Shown one piece after another: positions 31,701 through 39,555 of a DNA stretch of 50,399 bases; within the stretch, counting starts at the first letter, position 1; every line of letters begins with the position of its first letter. Position numbers and translations under genes: made by a program. This DNA is from Arthrobacter sp. Soil762. Lineage in GTDB: Bacteria > Actinomycetota > Actinomycetes > Actinomycetales > Micrococcaceae. Below the pieces are notes generated by a model. It worked only from the letters and a program-made list of their open reading frames with translations, did no database searches and had not been told where the DNA came from. Where the stretch lies: the NCBI RefSeq assembly GCF_001428335.1, contig NZ_LMSG01000008.1, positions 1-50,399 of the forward strand, written 5' to 3'.

Positions 31701-32550
31701 CGGCGCGGGCACGCTTGATCAGATCTTCATAGGTGTGCCAGAACTCGGAGAAGTTGAGGGTCTCCGCCTTCTTGATGTTGGGCACCATGAGCAGGCGGGT
31801 GCCGTCCGGCTTGGGCATGTCAATGGCGATGCCGAAGTTGACGTGGGCCGGCTGGACAGCGCTGGGCTTGCCGTCAATTTCGTCGTAGTAGACGTTCATC
31901 GAGGGGAACTGGGCGAGTGCCCGGATCACGGCGTAGCCGATGAGGTGCGTGAAGGACACCTTGCCGCCGCGTGCACGGGCCAGGTTGGAGTTGATGACCA
32001 CGCGGTTATCGATCAACAGCTTGGCCGGAATAGCCCGGACGCTGGTGGCCGTAGGGACCTCAAGGCTGGTGACCATGTTGGTGGCGATGGCCTTGGCCGG
32101 GCCTCGAAGAACGGAGACCACGTCCTCTTCCGGAGCCGTGGGTGCCTTGACGTTCTTGGGAAGCTGGGCGGGAATCGGCTGGGCGCCGGTTCCGGGCTCG
32201 GTCTTCTTCGCGCCATCGCGGGCGACCGTAGCGGGAGCTTTCTTTGCCGCCGCGGGGGCGGTGGCCGGTGCGGCGGGCTGTGCGGCCGGCGACGTTGCCG
32301 GTGCAGCAGTTGCAGAAGCCGGAGGCGCCGGCGGTACAGCCGGCATTTCGCGGGTTGCTGGGTGGGCCACGGCTACCGCCGTGCTTCCGTTGGAAGAAGA
32401 ACCGCTGCCTGAATCGAAGGACTCGAAAAGGGGCCACCACTTGGTATCCACCGTGTTCTTGTCTTTCTGATACTGCTCGTACAGTTCGTCAACGAGCCAC
32501 TCGTTTCCGCCAAATTCCTCTGGTAGACGGTGGCTAGGCTGCTCTGGCAC
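28750..32550 (-). CDS. kgd: Multifunctional 2-oxoglutarate metabolism enzyme (fused E2-E1)
   Basis: This 1266-residue actinobacterial Kgd/OdhA-type fusion supplies the E1 decarboxylase and an E2-like succinyltransferase core of the 2-oxoglutarate dehydrogenase complex, without a lipoyl domain of its own. N-terminal E1 helix NEWLVDELYEQYQ, an Ala/Pro linker (about 50-125), an acyltransferase domain (about 145-370, with DHRVIQG), then the ThDP-dependent E1 (GMAHRGRLN, HGDAAFAGQG, and ARIERFL) to the end. The length is normal. The start is GTG 32550. It is transcribed alone, divergent from the CorC-type genes. Confidence 0.95.
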   Translation of the reverse strand: MPEQPSHRLPEEFGGNEWLVDELYEQYQKDKNTVDTKWWPLFESFDSGSGSSSNGSTAVAVAHPATREMPAVPPAPPASATAAPATSPAAQPAAPATAPAAAKKAPATVARDGAKKTEPGTGAQPIPAQLPKNVKAPTAPEEDVVSVLRGPAKAIATNMVTSLEVPTATSVRAIPAKLLIDNRVVINSNLARARGGKVSFTHLIGYAVIRALAQFPSMNVYYDEIDGKPSAVQPAHVNFGIAIDMPKPDGTRLLMVPNIKKAETLNFSEFWHTYEDLIKRARAGKLTADDHSGTTVSLTNPGGIGTVHSVPRLSKGQAAIIGVGALDYPAEFQGASEKIIAQNAISKVLTLTSTYDHRVIQGAGSGEFLKLVHQLLLGAQNFYDEIFESLRIPYEPVRWSPDLQVDPADEINKVARIQQLIHSYRVRGHLMADTDPLEYVQRKHPDLDVLTYGLTLWDLDRQWPTGGFGGAPMLKFRDILGVLRDAYCRTTGIEYMHIQEPEERKWFQDQLEHPYSKPSREEQLRIVSRLNAAEAFETFLQTKFVGQKRFSLEGGESLIPLLDAIISDAADDGLDEVAIGMAHRGRLNVLTNIAGKTYAQVFREFEGTQDPRSVQGSGDVKYHLGTEGTFTSESGNETKVYLAANPSHLEAVDSVLEGIVRAKQDRLDQGEAFPVLPLMVHGDAAFAGQGVVAETLNLSQLRGYRTGGTIHVVVNNQVGFTTAPSSSRSSTYSTDVAKMIQAPVFHVNGDDPEAVVRIAQLAYAFRQRFHKDVVIDMVCYRRRGHNEGDDPSMTQPMMYNLIEAKRSVRKLYTEALIGRGDITEEEAEQLLRDYQERLERVFAETHAAQTSPIPIITADSAAVSDIERPIAQQADFGTNAPASTAISPETLAHIGKAHVQIPEGFTVHAKLKQLLEKREQMSREGGIDWGFGEIAAFGSLIMEGVPVRLAGQDSRRGTFVQRHAVFHDRANGGEWLPLGHLSDDQAKLWIYDSLLSEYAAMGFEYGYSVERPDALVLWEAQFGDFVNGAQTIIDEFISSAEQKWGQRSSLVLMLPHGYEGQGPDHSSARIERFLLMCAEENMIVANPTTAASHFHLLRRQAYSRPRKPLIIFTPKQLLRLKAAASSVEDFTTGAFRPVIGDHEQLAADAVERVLLVSGRLYYDLLSTRQKTGDKTTAIVRVEQLYPLPHEEIAAELAKYPNAEVVWAQDEPANQGPWPFMGLNLPDALDRRVRLVSRPASASTAAGSMKRHAAEQDSLLKQAFARK

Positions 32551-32804
32551 TTGAAATACGCCTCTTCCATGAGTTTGATTTCTCTCTGGCCGCCACGGTG
32601 CCGCAGCACAACATTCGAACCAGTCTCTGCGTCCTGAACCCGGACCGTTGCCAGTCTAATGAGCATTCTGTGTTAACTGCCAATAACGGTGACCCAAATC
32701 ATGGCGATGACGCGGAGATCACGGATTGTGGCGTCCGGAAACCGTCCCGGCGCGGGTGCGCCGTGACCTCAGTGCGGCCATCCGAAAGGCGCAATCTGCT
32801 CCTG

Positions 32805-32810
32805 TAGACT
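32805..32810 (+). promoter_or_regulatory. Probable promoter -10 (TAGACT) for the CNNM operon
   Basis: TAGACT at 32805-32810 would start transcription near 32817, about 234 nt upstream of the first gene. The -35 is not obvious. The upstream kgd side (32551-32800) holds no gene that I can support. Confidence 0.4.
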
Positions 32811-32845
32811 GAAATTCTTATGGACAGTAAATCTAGGTGCCGGCC

Positions 32846-32945
32846 TGGGGGCTGTCAGCGGAGCATGAAGTACAGCACCGCGCAGTCCACCCGCAGAGCC
32901 GGCAAACCCCGAACACGCGCCCATCATTCTCCGTCAGCCCACCCC
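32846..32945 (+). ncRNA. Candidate structured 5' leader of the CNNM/CorC operon
   Basis: CTGGGGGCTGTCAGCGGAG (32845-32863) can pair with CTCCGTCAGCCCACCCC (32929-32945), giving 5-bp and 6-bp helices plus a 2-bp extension around a 65-nt interior. It lies in a 230-nt untranslated region. It does not match the M-box or yybP-ykoY consensus as I know them. It could be a metal-responsive or other regulatory RNA, or a chance GC-rich fold. Confidence 0.3.
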
Positions 32946-33050
32946 GGCGGAGCCCCTATGGAAACAGCGTCGGCTTCGGCCGATCATCCTCCGCCGGTCC
33001 GTTTCCCCCGGCTTCACACAAATTCTCCCGGTTTTCGGGCGGGATGCTGA

Positions 33051-34385
33051 ATGGAGTGGTTGCTCCTCGCGGCAGGCCTCCTGCTGATCGCCGGCACCGG
33101 CTTTTTCGTCGCCGTCGAATTTTCCCTGATTGCCCTTGACCAGGCCACGGTCCAACGTGCCATCGATAACGGTGACACCGGTGCCGTGCCGCTGCTCAAG
33201 TGCCTGAAATCCCTCTCAACCCAGCTCTCCAGCTGCCAGCTCGGCATCACCCTCACCACCCTTTTGACCGGCTACGTGATGGAACCGTCAGTAGGGCAGC
33301 TTCTCGAAGGCCCGTTGGCCGCCGTCGGAATTCCCGAAGTGGCGGCGGCATCCGTTTCCCTGGTCATTGCCATGGCGCTGGCCACGCTGCTGTCCATGCT
33401 GCTTGGCGAACTGGTGCCCAAGAACATGGCCATTGCGCTGTCCTTCCAAGTGGGCAAGGCGCTGGCCCGGCCGCAGCTGGTCTTTACCGCCATCTTCAAA
33501 CCCGCCATCGTGGTGCTCAACGGCTTTTCGAACAAGGTACTGAACGTCTTTGGCCTGGAGGCCAAGGAAGAGATTTCCGGTGCCCGGACGCCGGCCGAGC
33601 TCGCATCCCTGGTGCGGCGCTCCGCTGCCATGGGAACGCTGGACGCCGGGACGGCCAACTTTGTGGCCCGCACACTGAACTTCTCGGCCCGGACGGCCGC
33701 CGACGTTATGACGCCCCGGATCCGGATGGAAACCATCGACGCCGACCAGCCTGTCTCGGACATCCTGGACGCAGCCCGGCGCACCGGCTACTCCCGCTTC
33801 CCCGTCATCGGGGAGTCCTCCGACGACATCAAGGGCCTGGTCCACGTCAAGAAGGCCGTTGCCGTGCCGTGGGACCGGCGGGCCAACCTGGAGGCCGGAG
33901 CCATCATGACCGATGTCCTCCGCGTGCCGGAAACCATCCACCTGGATGCCCTCCTGGCCGAACTGCGCGAGGGAAACCTCCAGCTCGCCATTGTCCTGGA
34001 CGAATACGGTGGAACCGCAGGCATCGCCACCCTTGAGGACCTGGTGGAGGAAATCGTCGGTGAAGTGTCCGACGAGCACGACAAGGTACGCCCGGGACTG
34101 CTCCAGAGCGCCTCCGGGGACTGGTACTTCCCCGGGCTGCTGCGCCCCGACGAGCTTTCCGAACAGATCCCGGGGCTGACCGTTCCGGACGAAGCCGCCT
34201 ACGAAACCGTGGGCGGGTACGTCATGAGTGAACTGGGTCGGATCGCCGCAGTGGGGGACACCGTCGACGTAGGCGGAGGCACGCTGAGCGTGACCAGGAT
34301 GGATGGCCGAAGGATCGAGCGGATCTCCTTCCATCCGGCGGCGCCTGAAGCGGAGCCTGCTCCGGAAGACGGGAGTGAACGATGA
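33051..34385 (+). CDS. CNNM/CorC-HlyC family transporter, first of a pair
   Basis: This 444-residue membrane protein has an N-terminal DUF21 domain of three to four helices (about 1-190), a CBS pair (TPRIRMETIDADQ, VHVKKAV; about 215-335) and a C-terminal CorC_HlyC domain (about 350-430). Family members export magnesium or act in divalent-cation homeostasis, with CBS domains sensing Mg-ATP. The stop overlaps the next paralogue (ATGA). The upstream leader may carry regulation. Confidence 0.9.
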   Translation: MEWLLLAAGLLLIAGTGFFVAVEFSLIALDQATVQRAIDNGDTGAVPLLKCLKSLSTQLSSCQLGITLTTLLTGYVMEPSVGQLLEGPLAAVGIPEVAAASVSLVIAMALATLLSMLLGELVPKNMAIALSFQVGKALARPQLVFTAIFKPAIVVLNGFSNKVLNVFGLEAKEEISGARTPAELASLVRRSAAMGTLDAGTANFVARTLNFSARTAADVMTPRIRMETIDADQPVSDILDAARRTGYSRFPVIGESSDDIKGLVHVKKAVAVPWDRRANLEAGAIMTDVLRVPETIHLDALLAELREGNLQLAIVLDEYGGTAGIATLEDLVEEIVGEVSDEHDKVRPGLLQSASGDWYFPGLLRPDELSEQIPGLTVPDEAAYETVGGYVMSELGRIAAVGDTVDVGGGTLSVTRMDGRRIERISFHPAAPEAEPAPEDGSER

Positions 34386-35452
34386 GTGACTGGGCCGGAA
34401 TTGCCTGGCTGGTTGTCCTCCTGCTGGGTAACGCGTTTTTTGTCGGCGCCGAGTTCGCCGTGATGTCGGCCAGGCGCAGCCAGATCGAACCCCTCGCCGA
34501 GGCCGGTTCCAAGCGGGCACAGACCACGTTGCGCGCCATGGAAAACGTCTCATTGATGCTGGCCTGTGCGCAGTTGGGCATCACCGTGTGCTCGCTGCTG
34601 ATCCTGCAGGTGGCCGAACCGGCCATCCACCACCTGATGGCGGCTCCCCTGGAAGCTGTCGGGCTGCCGGTGGAAGTTGCCGACGTCGCAGCGTTCGCCA
34701 TTGCCCTGATGGTGGTGACCTTCCTCCACGTGACGTTCGGCGAGATGGTGCCGAAGAACATCTCGGTATCGGTGGCGGACAAGGCTGCCTTGCTTCTGGC
34801 GCCGCCGCTGATGTTCGTTGCGAAGCTGGTCAACCCGGCCATCGTCGCGCTGAACTGGTCCGCCAACCACATCCTCAAGCTCCTGCGGATTGAGCCCAAG
34901 GATGAGGTGAATTCGTCCTTTACGCTCGAAGAAGTCCAGTCGATCGTGCAGGAATCCACCCGTCACGGGCTGGTGGATGATGACGCGGGCCTGATCACCG
35001 GCGCCCTGGAATTTTCCGAATACACGGCCTCGGACATCATGGTTCCGCTGGACGACCTGGTCATGCTGAAGGCGGCCACCACGCCGGTGGAGTTTGAAAA
35101 AGCCGTCAGCAGGACCGGTTTTTCGAGGTTCCCGATGCTGGACGATGACGGCATGCTGTCCGGGTACCTCCACGTGAAGGATGTGCTGTCCATTCCCGAG
35201 TCGGACTACCAGCACCCCATCGCCGAGAGCAGGATCCGCTCGCTGGCCAACCTTGCGCTGGACGACGAAGTTGAAACGGCCATGTCCGTCATGCAGCGCA
35301 CGGGCTCACACCTGGCCCGCGTGATCGGCGCGGACGGGCAGACCCATGGGGTCCTGTTCCTGGAAGACGTGATCGAGCAGCTGGTGGGAGAGATCCGGGA
35401 CGCCACGCAGGCCACCGGCATCAGGAGGCTGGGCGAGCCGAACGGTGACTGA
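34382..35452 (+). CDS. CNNM/CorC-HlyC family transporter, second of a pair
   Basis: This 356-residue paralogue of the preceding gene has a DUF21 membrane domain (about 1-190, with TFGEMVPKNISVS) and a CBS pair (IMVPLDDLVML ... SGYLHVKDVLS), but lacks the C-terminal CorC_HlyC domain. Actinobacteria often carry such long/short pairs, probably forming a heterodimeric exporter. It is translationally coupled to the first gene. Confidence 0.9.
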   Translation: MSDWAGIAWLVVLLLGNAFFVGAEFAVMSARRSQIEPLAEAGSKRAQTTLRAMENVSLMLACAQLGITVCSLLILQVAEPAIHHLMAAPLEAVGLPVEVADVAAFAIALMVVTFLHVTFGEMVPKNISVSVADKAALLLAPPLMFVAKLVNPAIVALNWSANHILKLLRIEPKDEVNSSFTLEEVQSIVQESTRHGLVDDDAGLITGALEFSEYTASDIMVPLDDLVMLKAATTPVEFEKAVSRTGFSRFPMLDDDGMLSGYLHVKDVLSIPESDYQHPIAESRIRSLANLALDDEVETAMSVMQRTGSHLARVIGADGQTHGVLFLEDVIEQLVGEIRDATQATGIRRLGEPNGD

Positions 35453-35487
35453 GCCCGCCAGGGTCCGCAAGGGACCGGCACGGCTAT

Positions 35488-35514
35488 CCTAAATAGGAAT
35501 CATTCACATTTAGG
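35488..35514. promoter_or_regulatory. Zur-box-like inverted repeat upstream of the zinc operon
   Basis: CCTAAAT (35488-35494) and ATTTAGG (35508-35514) flank GGAATCATTCAC. The centre resembles Fur/Zur boxes with AATCATT. It overlaps a TATCCT -10 at 35485-35490, 55 nt before the gene's 5' sequence, so a bound Zur protein would block transcription. A zur gene lies downstream of the operon. Confidence 0.6.
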
Positions 35515-35568
35515 GGTAAGCTTTTTGGAGACGCAAAAGTCCACCCCTGTACTGAACTGAGGTTTTCC

Positions 35569-36573
35569 GTGCGCCACCCCGCTGCCATCCGAACGTCCCT
35601 CGCAGCCCTCGCCGGCGTGAGCCTGCTGCTCACCGCCTGCGGCTCCGGGGGCGGTGCACCGTCGGCGACGTCCGGCCCGGAGTCATCCGCCGGCGTCGTC
35701 GAGGTGGTGGCGTCCACCAACGTGTACGGGGACATCGCCGCGATCATCGGCGGGGACAAGGTCAACGTCACCTCCATCATCACCAAGACGAGCCAGGACC
35801 CGCATTCGTACGAGGCCACCGCGCAGGACCGGCTGCTGGTGTCCAAAGCGGAATTGGTGATCGAGAACGGCGGCGGCTACGACGCCTTCCTCCACAAGAT
35901 GGCCGATGACAGCAATGTCGCGCATGCCAATATCGTCACTGCCGTGGAGGCAGGCGGCCTGGCGCCGGAGGAAGCCCACGCTGATTCGTCGTCGTCGTCG
36001 TCGTCGTCGGCGAGCGAGTCAGCCGACGCGCACGCGCACGGGGAGTTCAACGAACACGCCTGGTACAGCCTGGATGCCATGGGCAAGCTCGCTGATGCCT
36101 TGGCGGCCAAACTGGGTGAACTCGAACCGGACTCAGCCGCCCTGTTCACCTCCAATGCCGCAACCTTCAAGGCCGAGGTGGACGCCCTGGCCAGCAAACT
36201 CGCCGCACTGAAGGCCAGCGGAGCAGGCACAGCCGTGGCCGTGACCGAGCCCGTCCCGCTGTACCTGCTTGAGGCGGCAGGGCTGGAGAACTTGACTCCG
36301 GCCGACTACACGGCCGCGATCGAGGAAGGTTCGGACGTTCCGCCAGCCGTGCTGAAGGCCGCCACGGACCTGGCCGGATCCAAGGACATCAGATTCCTCG
36401 CCTACAACGCCCAGACAGAGGGACCGCAGACGCAGGCGCTGAAAAAGGCAGCCGAATCGGCCGGCGTTCCAGTCATTGACTTCAGCGAAACCCTGCCCGA
36501 AGGCAAGACGTACCTGCAGTGGATGACGGACAATGTTGACAACGTCAGCAAAGTTTTGGAGAAAAATAGTTGA
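35569..36573 (+). CDS. znuA: Zinc ABC transporter substrate-binding lipoprotein
   Basis: This 334-residue ZnuA/TroA-type cluster 9 protein has a lipoprotein signal with lipobox LLTAC at residues 21-25. Metal ligands are expected at the His in QDPHSYEATAQD, in the His/Ser-rich loop (EEAHAD ... ADAHAHGEFNEHAW) and near the C-terminal lobe. Eight Ser codons in tandem (TCG)8 sit in that loop. It captures Zn2+ outside the membrane for the ABC permease. The GTG start is preceded by GAGG. It overlaps the ATPase gene. Confidence 0.92.
   Translation: MRHPAAIRTSLAALAGVSLLLTACGSGGGAPSATSGPESSAGVVEVVASTNVYGDIAAIIGGDKVNVTSIITKTSQDPHSYEATAQDRLLVSKAELVIENGGGYDAFLHKMADDSNVAHANIVTAVEAGGLAPEEAHADSSSSSSSSASESADAHAHGEFNEHAWYSLDAMGKLADALAAKLGELEPDSAALFTSNAATFKAEVDALASKLAALKASGAGTAVAVTEPVPLYLLEAAGLENLTPADYTAAIEEGSDVPPAVLKAATDLAGSKDIRFLAYNAQTEGPQTQALKKAAESAGVPVIDFSETLPEGKTYLQWMTDNVDNVSKVLEKNS
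35986..36009 (+). repeat. (TCG)8 trinucleotide repeat in the znuA metal loop
   Basis: Eight perfect TCG codons encode a run of eight serines between the acidic/His-rich segments. Triplet slippage would change loop length without a frameshift. Confidence 0.9.
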
Positions 36574-37385
36574 AACCGGTGGTCAGCCTCCGCGGGGCGT
36601 CCCTGCAGTTCGGCAAACGCTTGCTCTGGGAGGATCTCGACCTGGACATCAGGCCCGGTGAGTTCTTCGCCGTCCTGGGACCCAACGGCAGCGGAAAGAC
36701 CAGCTTCCTTAAAGTTCTCCTGGGCCTTCAGGAACTGCAGTCCGGCCGGGCCACTTTGGGCGACCGTCCCGTGGAGCGGGGCAGCAAGCTGATCGGCTAC
36801 ATTCCGCAGCAGAAATCCTTTGCTCCGGACACGCCCATGCGTGCCCGGGACCTGGTGGGGCTCGGCGTGGACGGCCACCGCTGGGGGCTGCGGCTGGGCA
36901 TGTCCCGCGCAAACCAGAGGATCGATGAGCTTCTGGAACTGGTGGGCGCCAGTGACTACGCCAAAGTCCCGGTTGGCCAGCTCTCCGGCGGCGAGCAGCA
37001 GCGCCTCCGGGTGGCCCAGGCGCTCGCCACGGACCCCAGGGTCCTCCTCTGCGACGAACCGCTGCTGTCCCTGGACCTGCACCACCAGCAGGCCGTCAGC
37101 GCGCTGATCAACAAGCAGTGCCACGCCCAGAACAGCGCGGTGGTTTTTGTCACCCACGAAATCAACCCCATCATCGATTACGTTGACCGCGTGCTGTACC
37201 TGGCCGGCGGGCGCTTCAGGGTGGGGACCCCGGAAGATGTCATGACCACCGCGGTCCTGTCCGAGCTCTACGGCAGCCACGTGGAAGTCATCCACGCGAA
37301 CGGGCGCATCGTCGTCGTCGGCCTGCCTGACGCGACCACGCACCACCATGCCGATGTCCACGCAACGGTGGGGGAGGTGGCCTGA
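36570..37385 (+). CDS. znuC: Zinc ABC transporter ATP-binding protein
   Basis: This 271-residue ABC ATPase has Walker A GPNGSGKTS, the signature LSGGEQQR, Walker B VLLCDEPLLSLD and the H-loop FVTHEINP. The C-terminal tail is His-rich (TTHHHADVHATVGEVA), as seen in zinc-uptake ATPases. TTG 36570 is the start, with GGAG 9 nt upstream. It overlaps both neighbours (TGATGG junction with the permease). Confidence 0.93.
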   Translation: MKPVVSLRGASLQFGKRLLWEDLDLDIRPGEFFAVLGPNGSGKTSFLKVLLGLQELQSGRATLGDRPVERGSKLIGYIPQQKSFAPDTPMRARDLVGLGVDGHRWGLRLGMSRANQRIDELLELVGASDYAKVPVGQLSGGEQQRLRVAQALATDPRVLLCDEPLLSLDLHHQQAVSALINKQCHAQNSAVVFVTHEINPIIDYVDRVLYLAGGRFRVGTPEDVMTTAVLSELYGSHVEVIHANGRIVVVGLPDATTHHHADVHATVGEVA

Positions 37386-38260
37386 TGGATGCGGACAGCA
37401 TCATCGGAGCGATCTTCAGTTTCGAGAACTACGGCGAGCTGCTGGTGCTGGTCCAGAACTCGATCTGGGCCGGGGCTGTGCTGGGCCTGCTGGGCGGGCT
37501 GGTGGGCACCTTCGTGATGAAACGGGACTTGGCCTTCGCCGTCCACGGCATTTCCGAGCTCTCTTTCGCCGGGGCGGCCTTTGCACTTCTGATCGGCGCT
37601 GACATCGTCTTCGGCTCGCTGATCGGCTCGGTGGCGGCCGCGCTGCTCCTGGGCCTGATGGGGGTCCGGGCCAGGGACAAAAACTCCATCATTGGGGTGA
37701 TCATGCCCTTCGGACTGGGGCTCGGCATCCTTTTCCTGTCGCTCTACGAAGGCCGTGCCGCCAACAAATTCGGGCTGCTCACGGGGCAGATCGTCTCCGT
37801 GGACACCGTCCAGCTCCAGGTCCTCGCCGGCGCCGCCGTGCTGGTCATCGCGGCCCTGGCAGCCATCTGGCGTCCGCTGAACTTTGCCAGCGTTGATCCC
37901 GAACTGGCCGAAGCCCGCGGGGTGCCCGTGCGGACGCTCGCGCTGATCTTTATGGTCCTGCTGGGAGTCAGCGTAGCGCTGTCCATCCAGGTGGTGGGGG
38001 CGCTCCTGGTGCTCGCATTGCTGATCACCCCGGCAGCGGCCGCACTTCGCGTGACGTCCGCTCCCGTGGCGGTGGTGGCGCTCAGCGTTGTTTTCGCCGT
38101 CACGGCCACGGTGGGCGGAATCCTGCTGGCCCTGGGTGGGCGGATCCCCATCAGCCCCTATGTCACCACGCTGTCATTCCTGATCTACGTGGTATGCCGC
38201 ATCGTCGGCAGCGTCCGGGCCAAGAAAGGCATCAACGGCCGGCTGCTGCACGCCCGCTGA
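37385..38260 (+). CDS. znuB: Zinc ABC transporter permease
   Basis: This 291-residue ABC-3 family permease has about eight membrane helices. The family-typical first motif GLVGTFVMKRDLAFAVHGISELSFAGAA and the later LLGVSVALSIQVVGALLVLALLITPAAAA are present. It forms the channel with ZnuC for zinc imported by ZnuA. It ends 41 bp before the convergent zur gene. Confidence 0.93.
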   Translation: MDADSIIGAIFSFENYGELLVLVQNSIWAGAVLGLLGGLVGTFVMKRDLAFAVHGISELSFAGAAFALLIGADIVFGSLIGSVAAALLLGLMGVRARDKNSIIGVIMPFGLGLGILFLSLYEGRAANKFGLLTGQIVSVDTVQLQVLAGAAVLVIAALAAIWRPLNFASVDPELAEARGVPVRTLALIFMVLLGVSVALSIQVVGALLVLALLITPAAAALRVTSAPVAVVALSVVFAVTATVGGILLALGGRIPISPYVTTLSFLIYVVCRIVGSVRAKKGINGRLLHAR

Positions 38261-38301
38261 CACGGTCAAACGGGATGCGTCAGTTGCGGCGGCGTAGGCT
38301 G

Positions 38302-38784
38302 TCAGAGCTTGCCGGCGTCCCTGAGGGCTGTGCAGTCCGGGCATAGGCCGAAGATCTCCACGGTGTGAGCCACCTCTGTGTAGCCGTGTTCGGTGGCGAT
38401 CCGGGCCGCCCAGGTTTCCACCGCCGGAGCCTCTACTTCCACGGCCTTCCCGCAGTTGCGGCACAGCAGATGGTGGTGGTGTCCGGTCACGGCGCAGCGC
38501 CGATATACGGCTTCGCCCTCGCCGTTGCGCAGCACGTCCACGAGGCCGTCGTCGGCGAGGGACTGCAGGATCCGGTATGCCGTTGCCAGGGAAACTGAGA
38601 CGCCCTTGTTCTGCAGGATGCGGTAGAGCTCCTGTGTGCTGACGAAGTCATCCAGCTCGTCAAGGGCAGCGCTGACCGCTACACGCTGTTTGGTGACGCG
38701 CTGCTCCTTGCCGGGCACACTGACAGTGCCTGCGCCGGATGCAGCGTTCGACGGCGTCGCGTCAGCTTTGGTGCCGAACGGCAT
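38302..38784 (-). CDS. zur: Fur-family zinc-uptake regulator Zur
   Basis: This 160-residue protein has a winged helix (FVSTQELYRILQNKGVSVSLATAYRILQSLADDGLVD), then HHHHLLCRNCG and FGLCPDC, two CxxC pairs of the structural zinc site, and the His run of the sensory site. With zinc bound it should repress the znuABC operon via the site at 35488-35514. ATG 38784 was chosen; the frame is open 11 codons upstream to TTG. Confidence 0.9.
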   Translation of the reverse strand: MPFGTKADATPSNAASGAGTVSVPGKEQRVTKQRVAVSAALDELDDFVSTQELYRILQNKGVSVSLATAYRILQSLADDGLVDVLRNGEGEAVYRRCAVTGHHHHLLCRNCGKAVEVEAPAVETWAARIATEHGYTEVAHTVEIFGLCPDCTALRDAGKL

Positions 38785-38894
38785 GAAGGTACTCGCTTCC
38801 CTGAGGGACGGTGGCAATCATCAAGATTACCAGCCGGGAGCGCGCCGCCAGACGTGCCTTGGACAGGTTTGGGGCCGGACCCTAGGCTGGCGCT

Positions 38895-39551
38895 ATGAAG
38901 CTGACAAAATACACCCACTCGTGCGTCCGGCTTGAGCAGGACGGCCGCGTGCTGGTGCTGGATCCGGGAACATTCTCCGAGACGGCAGAAGCCCTGGCCG
39001 GGGCGCAGGCCGTGCTCATCACCCACGAGCACGGCGATCATGTGGATGTGCCGGCCATGGTCAAGGCACTGCGCGGCTCGGACGTCCTGGCGGTCTTCGC
39101 GCCGGCCGGCGTGGCTGCCCATCTGCGGGAGGAGGCGCCGCAGGCTGCAGCCCGGATCCATGCGGTCGAACCCGGTTCCAGTTTTGACGCGGCCGGCTTC
39201 AACGTCCGCAGCTTCGGCGGACAGCATGCGCTGATCCACCCGCAGGTTCCCCTCGTCGCCAACATCGCCTACCTGGTGGACGGCAACGTGTACCACCCGG
39301 GGGACTCCTTCATCGTCCCGGACGGCCTCAGCGTGCAGACGCTGCTGGTTCCGATCCACGCGCCGTGGAGCAAGGTCAGCGAGGTGGTGGATTTTGTCAT
39401 CGCCGTCCGTGCTCCGCGTGCGTTCCAGATCCACGATGGTTTGCTGAACGAAACGGGCCTGAAGGTCGCGGAATCCCATGTTGCCCGGCTGGGCCGGAAA
39501 TACGGTACCGAGTACACCCGCCTTGCCACGCGGGAATCGGTGGAGGTCTGA
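38895..39551 (+). CDS. Metallo-beta-lactamase-fold hydrolase (UlaG-like)
   Basis: This 218-residue protein has the short MBL fold typical of UlaG-like enzymes. Metal ligands are THEHGDHVD (HxHxDH) around residue 44, GQHA near 115, HPGD near 137 and IHDG near 182. There is no signal peptide, so it is cytoplasmic. A TAGGCT -10 lies about 7 nt before the ATG, so the mRNA is probably leaderless. Substrate unknown. Its end is 4 bp from the convergent desulfhydrase gene. Confidence 0.88.
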   Translation: MKLTKYTHSCVRLEQDGRVLVLDPGTFSETAEALAGAQAVLITHEHGDHVDVPAMVKALRGSDVLAVFAPAGVAAHLREEAPQAAARIHAVEPGSSFDAAGFNVRSFGGQHALIHPQVPLVANIAYLVDGNVYHPGDSFIVPDGLSVQTLLVPIHAPWSKVSEVVDFVIAVRAPRAFQIHDGLLNETGLKVAESHVARLGRKYGTEYTRLATRESVEV

Positions 39552-39555
39552 CCAT

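Noticed and set aside
32811..33050. M-box or yybP-ykoY riboswitch
   Set aside because: The leader lacks the conserved core sequences of either class; kept only as an unassigned structured leader.
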